Source of the DNA: Bombus terrestris
Lineage: Eukaryota > Arthropoda > Insecta > Hymenoptera > Apidae
Direction of reading: 5' to 3'
DNA: 64,000 bases
Assembly: GCF_910591885.1 (NCBI RefSeq)
Contig: NC_063271.1
Location: 14,005,001-14,069,000, forward strand
The notes beneath the pieces are model-generated. The model was not told the DNA's origin. It did no database searches and was given only the letters and a program-made list of their open reading frames with translations. Positions 48,586 through 61,609 of this stretch are shown here, piece after piece. The translations under genes and the position numbers were made by a program. Position 1 is the first letter of the stretch. Each line of letters starts with the position of its first letter.

Positions 48586-51440
48586 GTTGATAAAAATTTA
48601 ATTTTTGCGATCTTATGTGTTATTTACTAGATCATCTGATTCCCTCAAAATTATACATAGTCTAACGTTGCCATTAATTGTAGTTTATTCAATATTGTGA
48701 ATTTAGATATAATATATATAAATATTTACTGTATAAAACTTATTTTAGGAAATGCAATCTATAACAAGTGTCTGGATTCTATTGCCAAATATCGTAAAAT
48801 TGCTTGTATACTTATGTTTAACTTAAATATCAATAACGAAACTTATTGTCTAAGGAAGTTATTAAGAAGGAGCAACTTATACGCAGCAACTTGAAAGAAG
48901 CAATTTTATTGCATTTCTTTCAATGTCACCTACAATGCTGAATAAAAAAAAATTTATGTTGCGATTTAAAAAAGTGAAAGTTTTCTTGCTGAGAAGAAGT
49001 TTCATGGTAATTTTTTATATCACAATCTGTTATCGATTCTGTGTGAATTAACCTTGCTCAGAATGTTTCTTTTTTTCCAATCATCGAAAAAGTTTAGAAA
49101 ATCAAAATAATAATTATATATACATACCGCTCATTAATTGAAACAATGGCATAACTCAAAAATCTTAATTTTAGGGAAAACTAGTTTGAACGTTTTGAAT
49201 CGTTACAATTTTGTAAGAACTACGTATTAAAGTAGCAAATTGGTAAAATGCCAAAAATATTATAATATTCTTACTATATTCGATAAATTCAGATTTAGTC
49301 TTAAAGCTGCATCCATTCTGAGTTATGACAATCTCAATGGGAAATTGATTCTGCTATCAAGACTTCTTTAATATTATATCGTTGTTGTTCAAAAAATTTC
49401 AACAACACCCATGTATATTATTTCATCGATAAAGTCATAAATTGAAATAATACGTTATTAAAGATTTAAAAATAATGAAAGAGGCTATCAATATCTTTAT
49501 AGCAATATCGTTGTAGCACAAGATGTGACATCATTTTTTAAATTTCAATGAACTTTGGGCTTCTTTGTAATGTTGTAGTGATTTTAACGGTTGTAATGAT
49601 GCAAAGGTTAATGGTTCCGAAACTGTTGAGAAACTGAAGAAGGAAAGGTGTCCTTTATATAAAATGAAATAAGCGTCTTCTTATCTGCATTACCGAACCA
49701 GAATAATAATAGATATAAAAGAAAAATAAAATATTTTGGACATATGATTAATAGATTGTTACAATTTTGTAAAATAATCATTTAAAAGTATTCACAACGA
49801 ATTAACTTTTCGAAAATTTTACTGGATTTTCATGGAAAATAATATGGAGAGAAACATGATAGAAAATTTAAAGCCACAAGATCGATATGTTAGCTTTGAT
49901 GCTTAAAGATAGAATCTTCTGTATCAAGTTTATAGCCTTCTTAAAAGCCTTCGATATATGTATGTACATTTATTGACTTTAAGAACGGAAAACGTTTAAG
50001 AACCATTCTTCCTACTTATTTCAGTGCAGATTTGCTAAAGAGGAAATGTTCAAACGTTAAATTTTATATTTTATATTAATTTATATTAATTTTATATTAA
50101 TATAGATATATTTATCTTATAAATAATCAATTTTAATATATTATTTGAAATAACATGCATAACATGCATGTAGTTTTACACGTAAAGTTTCAAAATCTTT
50201 TGTAATAATGCTATCAAGATCACTTTCCTTACAAATTAAGAAGAAGATTAAAGCCACAGAAGAAACTCTTATGGCCTTCATTCCCTTTAACAAATGGTAT
50301 TTGATTATTATCACTGTTTAAGCAAAAATTCAATTAATTTTTTTTATTTTTATATTGCGGAAATATCTTCAGAGACTAAATTTTAATGTAGCACTTATTA
50401 CATTGTAATGTTGAAGGAAGCTATAATTTCATTTCCAATGGACCTAATTTCATTGCATGTATCGTAACTTTCATTCCATAGAGAATTCGTATTTGATATT
50501 TGAGCGTGGTTGACCTTATGTCAAGTGAATAATGAAAGATGGGTCGAAAATGTGGTAATGTGTGATATGTATTCTATACGTTTTTCGGCCTTGCCCTTTT
50601 TCCTGATATAATAAACAATATCGCATGAAAAATAATCAGTAACAAAGATTACTTAAGACATGTAATAACAGTTGTGTGATATTTACCTTCATATTGATGT
50701 TTATAAAGTATACAATTTTAATTCCAAGTAAAAGAACCATATCTAAATTTATAAAGATTGCTGATACTAAAATTATGAGTATTAGCTTCGTAAACACATG
50801 CAAATTGCATGATGCAGATACAATTATAAAAAAATAAAAACATTCACATAGAATCATGAATAATTGGCAAATTAGAAAGCATAAATGCATTGAAAAATAT
50901 AAAATGTAATATATGTAATACTTAAAGTATTAAATATCTCAATAATAAATGTGCTTGTGTGCTCAGAAATATATTGCTTTTATGGTTTTATGATTTTACA
51001 CGTTTCATCTATTCTTATTTATCAGCGCAACGTTTTTCCAAATGAAATATTCTGCTGGAAAAAAAGTAATTGCAAACACTGTAAATATCACATAAAATAT
51101 GAACGTGCCAAGAAGTAAAACGTATTTCTATGTGAATAAACTTTCATTATCAAAGCAAGTAATTTTGAAAAAATGATAGAAAAAATATATCATTCTTAGT
51201 TACTGCACTTTAGTGATATCAAATGATACCAATCCGGATAATTGCGCTCCTATTGTTTTTTCTGAATATAATAGAACGCATTAAAATATTATTTTAAATA
51301 CAAAAATTTATTTATACTTTCCTGTTTTGTTTGCACTGTCGTTTATACTATTTGTTCTTTCTTAGGTTTCTAAGTATCTAGTATAAAAGTATGTTTAGGT
51401 TTCAAATTGATACCAACATAACTATTCTATCTATAAGATA
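48586..51440. other. Long AT-rich non-coding stretch
   Basis: No recognised gene. 49125-49340 includes ACCGCTCATTAATTGAAAC, vaguely like a Tc1 end, without a detectable partner. Low-complexity TTTATATTAA at 50060-50110. Confidence 0.5.
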
Positions 51441-51655
51441 TTAGGTCATCCCATAAGTTCGTGCCGATCTTTGTGTATACATTTCATATTTTAAAGAAAA
51501 ACAAGAGAACTTTTATCGAGATGGAATGATGAAAAATGGGAAGAAGTTGTACAACGAGAGGGGGATTAAATTTTTTCATGAAACTGAAAGGTATGTAAAC
51601 AATCTTAACATATATAACCGTTCGAAAAACGGCACGAACTTATGGGATGACCTAA
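51441..51655 (+). mobile_element. Mariner deletion derivative, 215 bp, perfect 26-bp termini
   Basis: The first 26 bases (TTAGGTCATCCCATAAGTTC...) and the last 26 are exact inverted copies, and TA flanks both sides (51439-51440 and 51656-51657), the mariner target duplication. Only the transposase C-terminus remains inside. Perfect termini argue for fairly recent movement. These ends differ from the TTAGGTTGTCC family of the other two mariner MITEs, so at least two mariner lineages are present. Confidence 0.85.
51510..51569 (+). pseudogene. Mariner transposase C-terminal tail, 19 codons
   Basis: LLSRWNDEKWEEVVQREGD and a stop. Mariner transposases characteristically end in 'LPxRWxxxxxxxGxYxxD'. 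The position just inside the 3' inverted terminus is right. All catalytic parts are deleted. Confidence 0.7.
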
Positions 51656-53530
51656 TATTTGTTAATCAATTATATGAAACGAATAATAAGTGTTTCCTTT
51701 AAAATTACTTACCTACTTACATGTGAAGATAGATAATTGAGTATTATATTGAAATAAATGGTATTCCGGATTTACAAACACCGAAGACTTCGATACATTT
51801 AAACAGATAATAAATAAAATAAAAATAAAGTTCAGTATTCATTTAGTATGTTACCAGATAGGATCTTTTAAGTGTCATTGAGATTTTAACATACACAATG
51901 TTTTGTTGTTTTGCTTTGTAGCAGTTTCCTTTTAGTTGATTTTTCAGGGATGTCTCGCACGCGTTTTCGGCTACTTCTATTAAAACGTATCGTGAATCGT
52001 CGATACGATCCGTTCGAGTTTTCCTCTTCGAAACTTCTTTATACGTTTTCTTCTTTGAAAGTTCTTAACTGTGCCGATCTCAATTCTTTCTGGTATACTG
52101 TAACTCGCAATGTTTCTCCCTCGTTCTTTCTTCCGAAGTCGTTCTCTGTCATTTGCCTCTTCTAGTATTCTGACAGCGACTCAAGTGTTTCCTTAATCTT
52201 TCACGCGAAACGGATGTTAATCGTCTCTTGAAAATCGTACCGTTTATTCCTACCCATTCCGTCAACACTTTTCGTGTCTTTCAATAGCAATTATCTCAAG
52301 CTTTTATGCGAGTGAGAAATTTTATAATTTTTTTACATGTACGAAATAACTACTCCAATAAAAGCTTTATCATTTTTATTTAACTTTTCGAAATTTATGG
52401 AAAATATATTTCTTTGCATTTACCTAAAATAATTAGTAGATTCTAATAATATGCATCAACAATTTGGTAACAAATCCTAATTACATATACTTATTTCATA
52501 TAATTTTATTACAGCAACTTGGAAGAAACCCATACAATTCTTGGATAGAAACGTTTAATATCTTATAACAGGTGACATCTTGAATTAATAGAAGAATAAT
52601 TTATTATTTGAAAAATGTTTAGATTTAACTAATTCTATTTTAACAAATATACCTGTAAATTTACAGTATTTATCATCATTATCGGTAGATGTTAGCTCAA
52701 CAAATTTTTAGAAATTTACAGAATTTCTATCTTCATTTCCCTGAAGTACTAATTAGTGCGAAAAGTGTTAGTTGCTATATTTATTTAATATATTTATAAA
52801 CTTGGTACTATGTAAACATGAAATGAATTAAGAGAAATGTGATTCGTTCTCGTTAGGTACTAAAAATTGAAATTTGTTACAGCGAAAATGTAGGAGACTG
52901 AAATGAAAAAAGTCGAACTAAGCTAAAAGAACAAATGGACATTGTGAAGTTTATTAGGAAAGAAATGAAATTTTCTGACTGTGGGTTTAATACCCGCTCC
53001 CAACGCTTACACCGCATAATTCTGTCTAAAGAACTTAGAGTTCACATGCAGCTACCAGCTATAACCAACGCACATTTCTCCTCACTGAAGGAGATTCTTT
53101 CAGAGTTGGATTCAAGATCCTTACGTTGTTGTTTCTTCCCTTTCCTGCATCGTTAAAATTCAATTTTCCCCTTCCTAAGGTAACAAGAAGTTTCTTGATA
53201 AGTTACAGGCAAGCAAAGCTTACTGTAAAACACATTAATAACCTGAGTAACATTGCGGATACTAATCGAAATAGAAAGTATTCAACATTTGTAGCATCTT
53301 CAATTGTGTGTCTATGTTTTGAAATATGTTAATTGTTTTTTATAAGCCACAATTTGAGTAGGTTAATAACATTAAATAAATTAACCTGACTGAAACCATA
53401 TGTTGACAATTTATTTATATTGCAAAATTTTCTATAAAGAAGTTAAGAGCAGAATAATATTCCATATTTTGGTGCTAATAAATCAAATCTGATTTTTTAC
53501 ACTTATTTGAATCATTGCGATGAATTAGTG
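51656..53530. other. AT-rich non-coding with one less AT-rich block
   Basis: 51940-52200 is pyrimidine-rich on the plus strand. Its minus strand holds a stop-free, Lys/Arg-rich frame of about 60 codons (including REEANDRER-like and KNFQRRKRIKKFRRGKLER text) that could be a retroelement gag or leader remnant. Nothing else recognised. Confidence 0.4.
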
Positions 53531-53590
53531 AAATGAATGAATGAATGAATGAATGAATGAATGAATGAATGAATGAATGAATGAATGAAT
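53531..53590. repeat. (ATGA)n tetranucleotide microsatellite, about 15 units
   Basis: Uninterrupted GAAT/ATGA repeat. On the minus strand it gives FIHS repeats inside a 97-codon frame, which is an artefact. Confidence 0.95.
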
Positions 53591-54869
53591 TAGTAAGAGG
53601 AAACAAGAGTATAAAAATATTTCTGTTAATAAAATTATCTAAACAGTTCTTTCTTGGAATGTTGCTTAATACTGTATAATATTGTAGGAAACTACCAGAA
53701 ACATTTAATTTGATTAAACAGAAAACAGGTATTCTAAATTCTTTGTGAACTAAGATTGGTATACACACATTTATATCGCATTATTTAACTTATTCTGATT
53801 ATTTTTGTTGAATAACACACTTTTCGAATATACAGAATAATAATAAAATATTTATAGATAGCTACGTGCAACATAACACTTGTCGATATTATTTAGACGT
53901 ACCTAAAAGACGTATTCAATATCGTGTCTCATTATGATATTCGTCTAGCATAATTTTTCTAAAATATGTAAGAGTAGCTGCTATAAAAACCGTTGAGTTA
54001 GTGGAATATGACTTTTGGTATTAAAGAGTTTACTAGATATAATTAAAACGAAATAAACTTTGTATTTTCAACATAACATCAATTTTTCATTGCTCCATAT
54101 GTAGTCAGAATAATTATAAAGTGAAAAATACTGTTAATTCTATTACCAGACAAAAATAAATAATTTCATTTATGTTTTCCATTTGCTCGAAAAAAGTTAA
54201 GGTTTACAATTTTCTTAATTGCATTCTGCGAATAATAATGTTTTAGTAGCGTGTATATCCTATAGATGTAGTACTTTTATCGTCCTATTAAAAAGTTTTA
54301 TCGCAACTGTGTTACTCGTTTTCGATGAAGGAAGGGTCGACGAGTGAGAGAAACAACGTTTTCCGGCTGGTGACGACGGAAGTTTCGTCGCTAACCGCGC
54401 GAAATTCTGCTTCGCGTCGCGATTCATAAATCCCCTCTCTCTTGTAACATTTATTATGTTGCATGTCCATATCCTCTGTATTGTTTCATTGCACACACGT
54501 ACACTCAAACGTTTTTATTACTAGTTGCTTTTTTTGATTTCATGGTATAGTGATCCACACAATATTTCAAATATTTGATTCAAATATTATGTTAAGACAT
54601 ATATATATTGGATCCTAATCTATTTGCAGAGAATTAAATACATAGGAAGAAATTATTTGAAATATATATATCATTCAAAATCTACTGAAATCTATTGCAT
54701 TTTGTGACTTATTAAAACGTTCTTCTTTCCAGTTGCACCAGCAATAAGTAGATAGTTAGAAATAATTTAAGAATTTACATATACAGTATCCTAGTATGAC
54801 GTCGATAAACTTGTCTATCATATTTGACAATGCATAAATATATATGTATTAACATGAAACGGTCTATGT
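53591..54869. other. Non-coding; CpG-rich patch at 54320-54450
   Basis: The patch contains CpG-dense text (GCTAACCGCGCGAAATTCTG, then GCTTCGCGTCGCG). It may be a small promoter or conserved element. The minus frame covering it (54260-54508) has no motif. Confidence 0.35.
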
Positions 54870-55130
54870 ACCGGGTAAACTAAAAAATAAGCGTCGCTAC
54901 CACTATTGCGTGAACACACTGAATCGGTAAAGATCTGTTAAAACAATTTGCTGCAAAATTAATCTTGATCTTGAAATTCAATGTTAAATTTTTTTATTAC
55001 GTCGTATAGAACCTGTCATGAGAAATAAAAGTTTCAAGGGAATCATAGATCGCGCAACTCAATCATTCTCTTGAAAAATGATGTTAAAATTCCATTGGCT
55101 CTTGCATTGACATTATTTGCAAAATGATTA
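54870..55130. repeat. Interspersed repeat, copy 1 of the pair with 58535-58779
   Basis: Shares with the 58.5-kb element, in the same order and orientation: CTGAATCGGTRRAGATYTG, CTTGAAWTTCAAKG, TTTTTTATTRCRTCGTATAG, then a Y-rich link and ACATAGAWCGCRCAACTCA. The left edge CGGGTAAACTAAAAAATAAG resembles AGGGTGTAAAAAGATTATTT. The right inverted end is not clear. The copy is older and more diverged. Confidence 0.55.
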
Positions 55131-55462
55131 TATTGCACAGTCAGATAAAAAGTGAATAATAATACTAATGAGGAAACAGAAAACTATTCCTTAACACATG
55201 AGATATCCCATTCAAAATTGAACGAAGCCTTTAACTTTGTCATTTCACATTATTATTGAATTAGCTAATGTATTATAAAGAAATCTTTCAAACAAGAATT
55301 GAGTGAAGCGATTACGATTTCATGGCATTAGTTTTTCTTGCAGGGACACATATAAGACATATGAAGGTGAATTATGATTTTTTAAAAAATAGAATCACGT
55401 TTCTTTATGTACTAGTGGATGCATCTTTTGCATTTCGTTATTCCGTATGGAGAAGTATTTAG

Positions 55463-55570
55463 TTGCTCATGCCAAAAGACCATCTCAGGAAATATTTATT
55501 ACGTTTGTTATTTTACTTCAAGAGTAGAATTTATTAAAATGTGTTATGAACTGTTTTTTGGCATGAGCAA
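55463..55570. repeat. Tiny MITE with perfect 15-bp inverted termini
   Basis: TTGCTCATGCCAAAA at 55463-55477 and its exact reverse complement at 55556-55570; total 108 bp, AT-rich core. A target duplication is not certain. An element this small cannot code for anything. Confidence 0.65.
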
Positions 55571-58534
55571 ATTAATAGAAATAAATAAATATAAATAAAA
55601 GGACAAAAAATAAGAAAGTTTTAATGGCAAGGAACACGAAATATGTGTCAGAATGATATTGCAGACAAGAATACTACTTGATCAGAATAATAAAATTAAT
55701 AAATGTGGTATATATTTTGGAAGTAGTAACTATTATTAATATCGTACAAAATGTCTACTTCAAAGTTACTAGTATTAATTACATAAGCATTGATGTTAAA
55801 TTTCCTTTAGTCCTCCGCTGTATATTAATACATACTACCCTAATGCCCATTTTGTTATAAATAATTACACATTTTTACCTTAAAAAAATGCATCTGTATT
55901 TTTTAGATGCATCGTTCCATTTGTAATGTAAAAAGCAATTTATCTACTTTTTATCGTCATCTGTCTATCATAATATACAAATCAATACATTCTTTTCACC
56001 CAAAAACTTCATAATAGCCTTTTCACATGTAGGTTTGAAAAATTCTCGTTTGAACCTTGCGTATCGTTTCATGGTTTACCATGGTTTACCATGATTTGAC
56101 CGTATCCCACTAATTAAATCGGTTTTATCGGACGGGCTCATTACTAATGAATTGCATGCATACTAGGTGTGATGCAGTATGCAATTCAACTCGAGCGGAG
56201 TAAAGCTGACCTGTCACACAACCTAGATACATCGACCACGTCTTGTTGTACCTGTTGCAAAGTTTGCAACAACACCGCGCAACGTATAAAATGATCGTTG
56301 CTTTAGTGAAACAGGCCTGCTTGCTTAATGGATGTTTCGAATTAATTTCTAATTGACGATTCTGACGTTCGCAGTTTATCGGTGTAATACCTAAGGGAGG
56401 CGGATATCTGAAAATAACTTTCACAACAGAAGCATAACCGTAGCATGCTTCCTCTGGTAACTCATAGTTTGCATTACCAAATTTGGGAAGGTTTTCTCAT
56501 ATAGTAACTATTACTTAAGAATGTATCGAGGAAGGATATTTCATAAAATATCATATTGTTTCTAACGTGTAAAATTTAAAAATTACATATTAAATATTTG
56601 AAATGTAATCAAACAATGATTTGACTTTTATTACAATACAATATAAGAGAAAGATAAGCAGACTAATAGGAAATTAATTTTTCTTTTTAAGTAAAATCTC
56701 AATCTGTTCTAGTTGCCCTTATGATTGTTAAAATGTATAATATGTGCACGAACAGTTTCTACTTTTTAAACCGGAAAGAAACATATTATTAGGTATATAA
56801 TTCGACGGGGTGATGTACAAACTTCAGTAACTATGTATATGCAATGGCTTATGAAAATACTCGGATTTACGCCAGCCCATTTCTACAAATATGATTGCCA
56901 AATACATATTGTTTAGATTTGAAAACAATCTCAAAACATGTATATGTAGAAATTACACGATACTTACTGCAAATATGTATTTAGTAAAAAATGAGGATAT
57001 AATTTGAATACCCATCTTACGTATACATATAATAAATGTGTTTAATTTTTTATACACTTTCATAATCTCTGCGAAATATGTGTTATAAATTCTTAAATGT
57101 TTGATTTTGCCTTAAGATGCGCTACTAACAATACTCATGAACAATGTAAATGAATTTATATCACTGTTTCGAAAACGATTATTAAAACATATAAAGTTGA
57201 TTCAGCCACTCTAAGAGATAGTAATGCATACAATTTTGAAGAAGAAAAATGTTGTACTGCGAAGGACAATATGCAGTTTGAACATGTATTAAAGTAAAGC
57301 TTTGTTTTAGAGTAAATGTTTGTAATGTTTTAAAGTAAAGTAAAGTAAAGTCTTTTTAGTTTTATTCTTTATTAAAAAATTATAATCATTCCCAAAGTAG
57401 GATTTGTGCTTATATTTATATTGAAAAGCAGAATAATTATGAGCCGCGAAGAACGTATTACTACTTACTACTACTAGCTATACTACTATAGTATTTCCAT
57501 CGCCATAAATTTGGTATAAACTTTCTTCTTAAATTTATTTTAATGTACTCCACATACTCTACTCTGATGGATAATAGAGAAAGTATTATAAGCTTTTATT
57601 TGAAAAATCAAAATTAGTTTGAATTCAGTATGAAAAAAAGCATTTTCGAAATGTTTACTATCGTTTACGTTGTTCACGCAATGGAGAAATATTTCAATTA
57701 ATAAGTTTGCATGTGGCAATGAATACATATGTATATGTATAACACAATCTTATACTCTTCCGACTATTCTATGCACTGAGCATAATTTTGTATCCGATAT
57801 TATAGTCCAGTATATAAAGCAAGTATTTGTCCCAGCTGGTCAAAATCTAATTAAACTGTCTACATTTCGATGAGCTGTACTTGCATATTTAACTTGTAGT
57901 TAAACGATAATTCAATCAGTTCATTTTTGATCAGCAACATGTATATTATTACAAATATTACGTATTACAAATAAAAATACTTTATTTGCTATTACGAAAA
58001 TATTTCATAAGCTACTGTTATTTGTGTAAAAGAGTATAATTCAGAGTATAAAATCTACCATTTAAAAGTCTTTTAAAGCCTAGAGAACTGTGGAAAATTC
58101 GTCAAAGGGTCTACATAAAAAAATTCTTTAAAGTCTAGTAAAAAATCCTATTTTAAAGTGTAGCAACAGTTCTGTTAAAGAGTCCTGAGAAACAAAATAC
58201 TTTTCTCTGGCTGTCTTGCCTTTCAAGCATGTTCTTGTTAATATTTTTAACGCAGTAAAGGAATGTACTGTGGTGTTCCCCAGATTCTGTAGTGTTTTTT
58301 GCTAATCCATAAGGATTCATGAACTTTCCGGAGGCGTTACCTAGTGTTTCGACATAAAGTTACTTATAGTGTCCCCAGTATAATAGTCTTTTCGTCAAAA
58401 ATATACATATAATATACTAAATAAGTAAAGCAAGGTATTTTGTGTATATGTATACGTTTGATATTGATATACTGATATCATAAATCATTTTAGATAATTT
58501 TATTACTATTGCTTATTATCCAGATTGGTTTGTA
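55571..58534. other. AT-rich non-coding with dyads and a small tandem repeat
   Basis: ATGGTTTACC is tandemly repeated at 56071-56090 with a third, altered unit. 56149-56187 is a dyad (GAATTGCATGCATACT and AGTATGCAATTC) and 56254-56270 is a second dyad GTTGCAAAGTTTGCAAC; both sit in a less AT-rich block (56100-56440) that may be regulatory. An (AAAGT)n run lies at 57334-57350. No gene recognised; the 99-codon minus frame at 56125-56424 lacks motifs. Confidence 0.4.
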
Positions 58535-58779
58535 TAGGGTGTAAAAAGATTATTTGTCGTGGCTTTGCAGCTCTGAATCGGTGGAGATTTGCAAAAAAGG
58601 TAGCCGCAATATTGACTTTTACCTTGAATTTCAAGGACGAATCTTTTTTATTGCATCGTATAGTAGTTATTCGTCACAAGGGTAAAAAATCTCAAAGGAA
58701 ACATAGAACCGCAACTCAGCCGTTTTAGAGGTGTACAATCACCTATCAAAATCATGACAAATTATCTTTTTACACTCTT
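58535..58779. mobile_element. MITE with 26-bp inverted termini, copy 2 of a repeat pair
   Basis: The left end (AGGGTGTAAAAAGATTATTT and on to 58561) and the reverse complement of the right end (AGAGTGTAAAAAGATAATTT) match at 23 of 26 positions, with TA at both junctions (58533-58534 and 58780-58781). The interior is shared with 54870-55130. It contains CTTGAATTTCAAGG, a perfect 14-bp palindrome. The 67-codon frame inside has no motif. Confidence 0.7.
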
Positions 58780-61609
58780 TACATTATACATTTAGAGCCA
58801 ATATATAGTTACCTACACGCTTAACTCTTTCGACAGTAATGGTCTAATAAATTCCAAGATAACTTCTAGAACGATTGCTGAGATGTTAAAATTTTTCTGG
58901 TACCATTTAGATTCGTTGAAACATTTTAGGAACCCATTGCAAATGGGACTACATATGTCATGATAAAAATTATATCTAATCTATTCTTTTCATTTGAGTG
59001 CGCTATAGTCCGTATTATATTCATTACTCATATTCATTACTAAGAGAAAAAACCATCTCGAGAGAAATAAAGGAAATGTTGCATGTTACGTGTAACAGTA
59101 CATGCCGACATGTACACTATCGTAAAAATTTTAACTCTTAAATGATCTCTTGGCATGATCTTATTAACTGGTAACGTAACTATATTTTTAAATGTAACAA
59201 TTGCACTTACTGCAGTGTGCATTTGAATGTATTCATACCATTGACGATAAAACATCGATGTAAATGAATACATATAGAGTATTGAGAAATAAACTATTTT
59301 TCATTTTATTGTAAATAAATCGATAATCTCAGAAAGACATATTATATTTAGAATGATGACGTATTTAAAGATTAACCATCTAAAGAAATTAACAAAAGTT
59401 ATGGATTAATTTATTTTTTCTACGGCACTATTTCAAACATCGAATAAACATCGTTTATTTAACTGTTTCGAAACAAACTGTCGAACGACTGCTGTCAGAA
59501 TAATCTCGTGGATATATCCCTTACGCAGATTCCCTTCATATACTGTAGCACTTCGCGTGGAATATTTGTTAGTATGTATCTGTTTTATATAATATTGAAC
59601 AATTTAGTGTTTCTGCATGTACGCGCAAGTTGAGTTAAACTCCATAACCACTGAACAACCAATGTTTTAGTTACAGGATGTATTATACGCAAACAGAATT
59701 TATACAGATATATTCTGAACAGGTAGAATATAGGATATGTACATATTCAAGCATATGTGCATATGCGTATATAAATATGAAAGAATTAAACACAAAATAA
59801 TTACATGATAAAAATAAAAATATAACCAATAGATAAAAAACTATAGGAAACAATCAAATCAATAAGAGCTATTATACATATTTTCGTATAAATGCATCTT
59901 TTCTTCCTTATAAAATAATAAACATTATTGCTTACCTATGCCATTTATACGAATTATGACTTAACAGATGACAATTAGATATTCGGCGTAGGTCGATGAT
60001 ATTATGAAAGACATTAACTGAAAGGTTAATGTGTCATATATATATAGTAGATACAATTATATCCCTGTCTCTTTGCCTGTAGATTTCCTTCAACGCAATA
60101 GCAATTCGACATTAGAGCGCGAGAACACATAGTATTTGCATTTGACAGCAAACTGAAGTACGACTATGAGATGTGTTCGAGATTCATCTAGGCTTGACTA
60201 AGAGGATTATCATGAAAATGTTTCAATTGCAGCTTTGACCAACATTCCGAGGTTGCCAAAATCACCTTCATATATATGAGGAATTAGAATCACAATTCTA
60301 TCAAGATTCCTAATTGAAATTGTTACTTTTCAAATTTCAGTTAAAAGATTTCCGACATCAAGCTCATATTATATTAGAAAATGATCAATTGTAAGACAAT
60401 TTTCCCATATCAATCGTTTAATAATTATTGTAACATTTTTAGTTTTGTTTGTTATACTTAAAAATTTTGTTCTTCATTATAATATAGGTACTTTCTAGTT
60501 AATATGCAATTTTTTATTTTATTTTATTTCTAAAGCCTAAGTTGATAATAGTTCAACTTTTGTTCTCTAAATTATTTCATTTAGTTAATGTAAACTGTTT
60601 TTGCTGCGCGTTGACGCGCGCTTGTTCAAGAGTGTACTACTTATATACTCATCAATACTACCACACACAATACATATTTACATATTTACTTACATCTGGC
60701 AGGCCCGCATAAATGACCATACGCGCACGTTATGCGTGGCAGGTACGTGACAGTAAAAATAATACCACGTATTTGTGATTTTAGGATGAACATAAATTTG
60801 ATCGAAAGTAATTCAAGACTTATGTTATTATTGAAATAACTAGTGTTGGAAAACTAGAAATCAAATACTTTCAAATAAGTAATTTAATTACTGTAATTAA
60901 GATTAGTATTATAAAAAATCACGTTTAAATTATATCAATTTTAAAAATTACTGGACCTCTTTTTTAATTTTCATTAGTACATCTAAAAATAATATTATTG
61001 AATACCGTTGATGATGACAAGTATGGTCGATTGATGCTTCATCCTTGTTTAATTTGAATGTAACAAATTTTTTAAAGTTAATTGACATTATTCGCGATTT
61101 ATATAAATTCCCTTCTCAGAAGTGTAACTCATTTAGAGTTTAATCGCAACAGATTTGAAGTTGAATTAATTATAACATATGGCTCTTGCCGAGTTAGTTA
61201 TATTAATAATATTTATATGGTAAAATAAAATTATGCAACACACTTAAGTTTCAATATTTTAATATTCAATTTTGAATTTTACTGAGAATAATCAAACTTT
61301 TATTCTACGGGATACCATTAGTCTTTAATATAATAACGAAAACAATAAAAAGAGAAATGTTGTGCCCTTCACGTATATAAAAAAAGAAAATATCAAGAAT
61401 GAAAAAATGATTTGAATAATCCTATATAGTTAGTGACGTATACTGAAAACGTTGATCTCAAGTATTAATAATTTCTACAGTTTTACTTTTAATCACGTAA
61501 TGGATTACGCGTTTAAATTTTATTATATAAAAGAAGCCCAAATATAGTGTAGAATGGACCTTAACTGATATAAAATTTAAACTGCTAAGAATCATAGCCA
61601 CAGGCAGTG
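58780..61609. other. AT-rich non-coding
   Basis: A CpG-containing palindrome-like GCGCGTTGACGCGCGC lies at about 60606-60621. No gene, element or RNA recognised. Confidence 0.5.

Noticed and set aside
49125..49340. Tc1-like end ACCGCTCATTAATTGAAAC
   Set aside because: No partner terminus and the resemblance is short.
56125..56424. 99-codon minus frame with several cysteines
   Set aside because: Cys spacing fits no known finger and the region contains dyads that suggest regulatory DNA.
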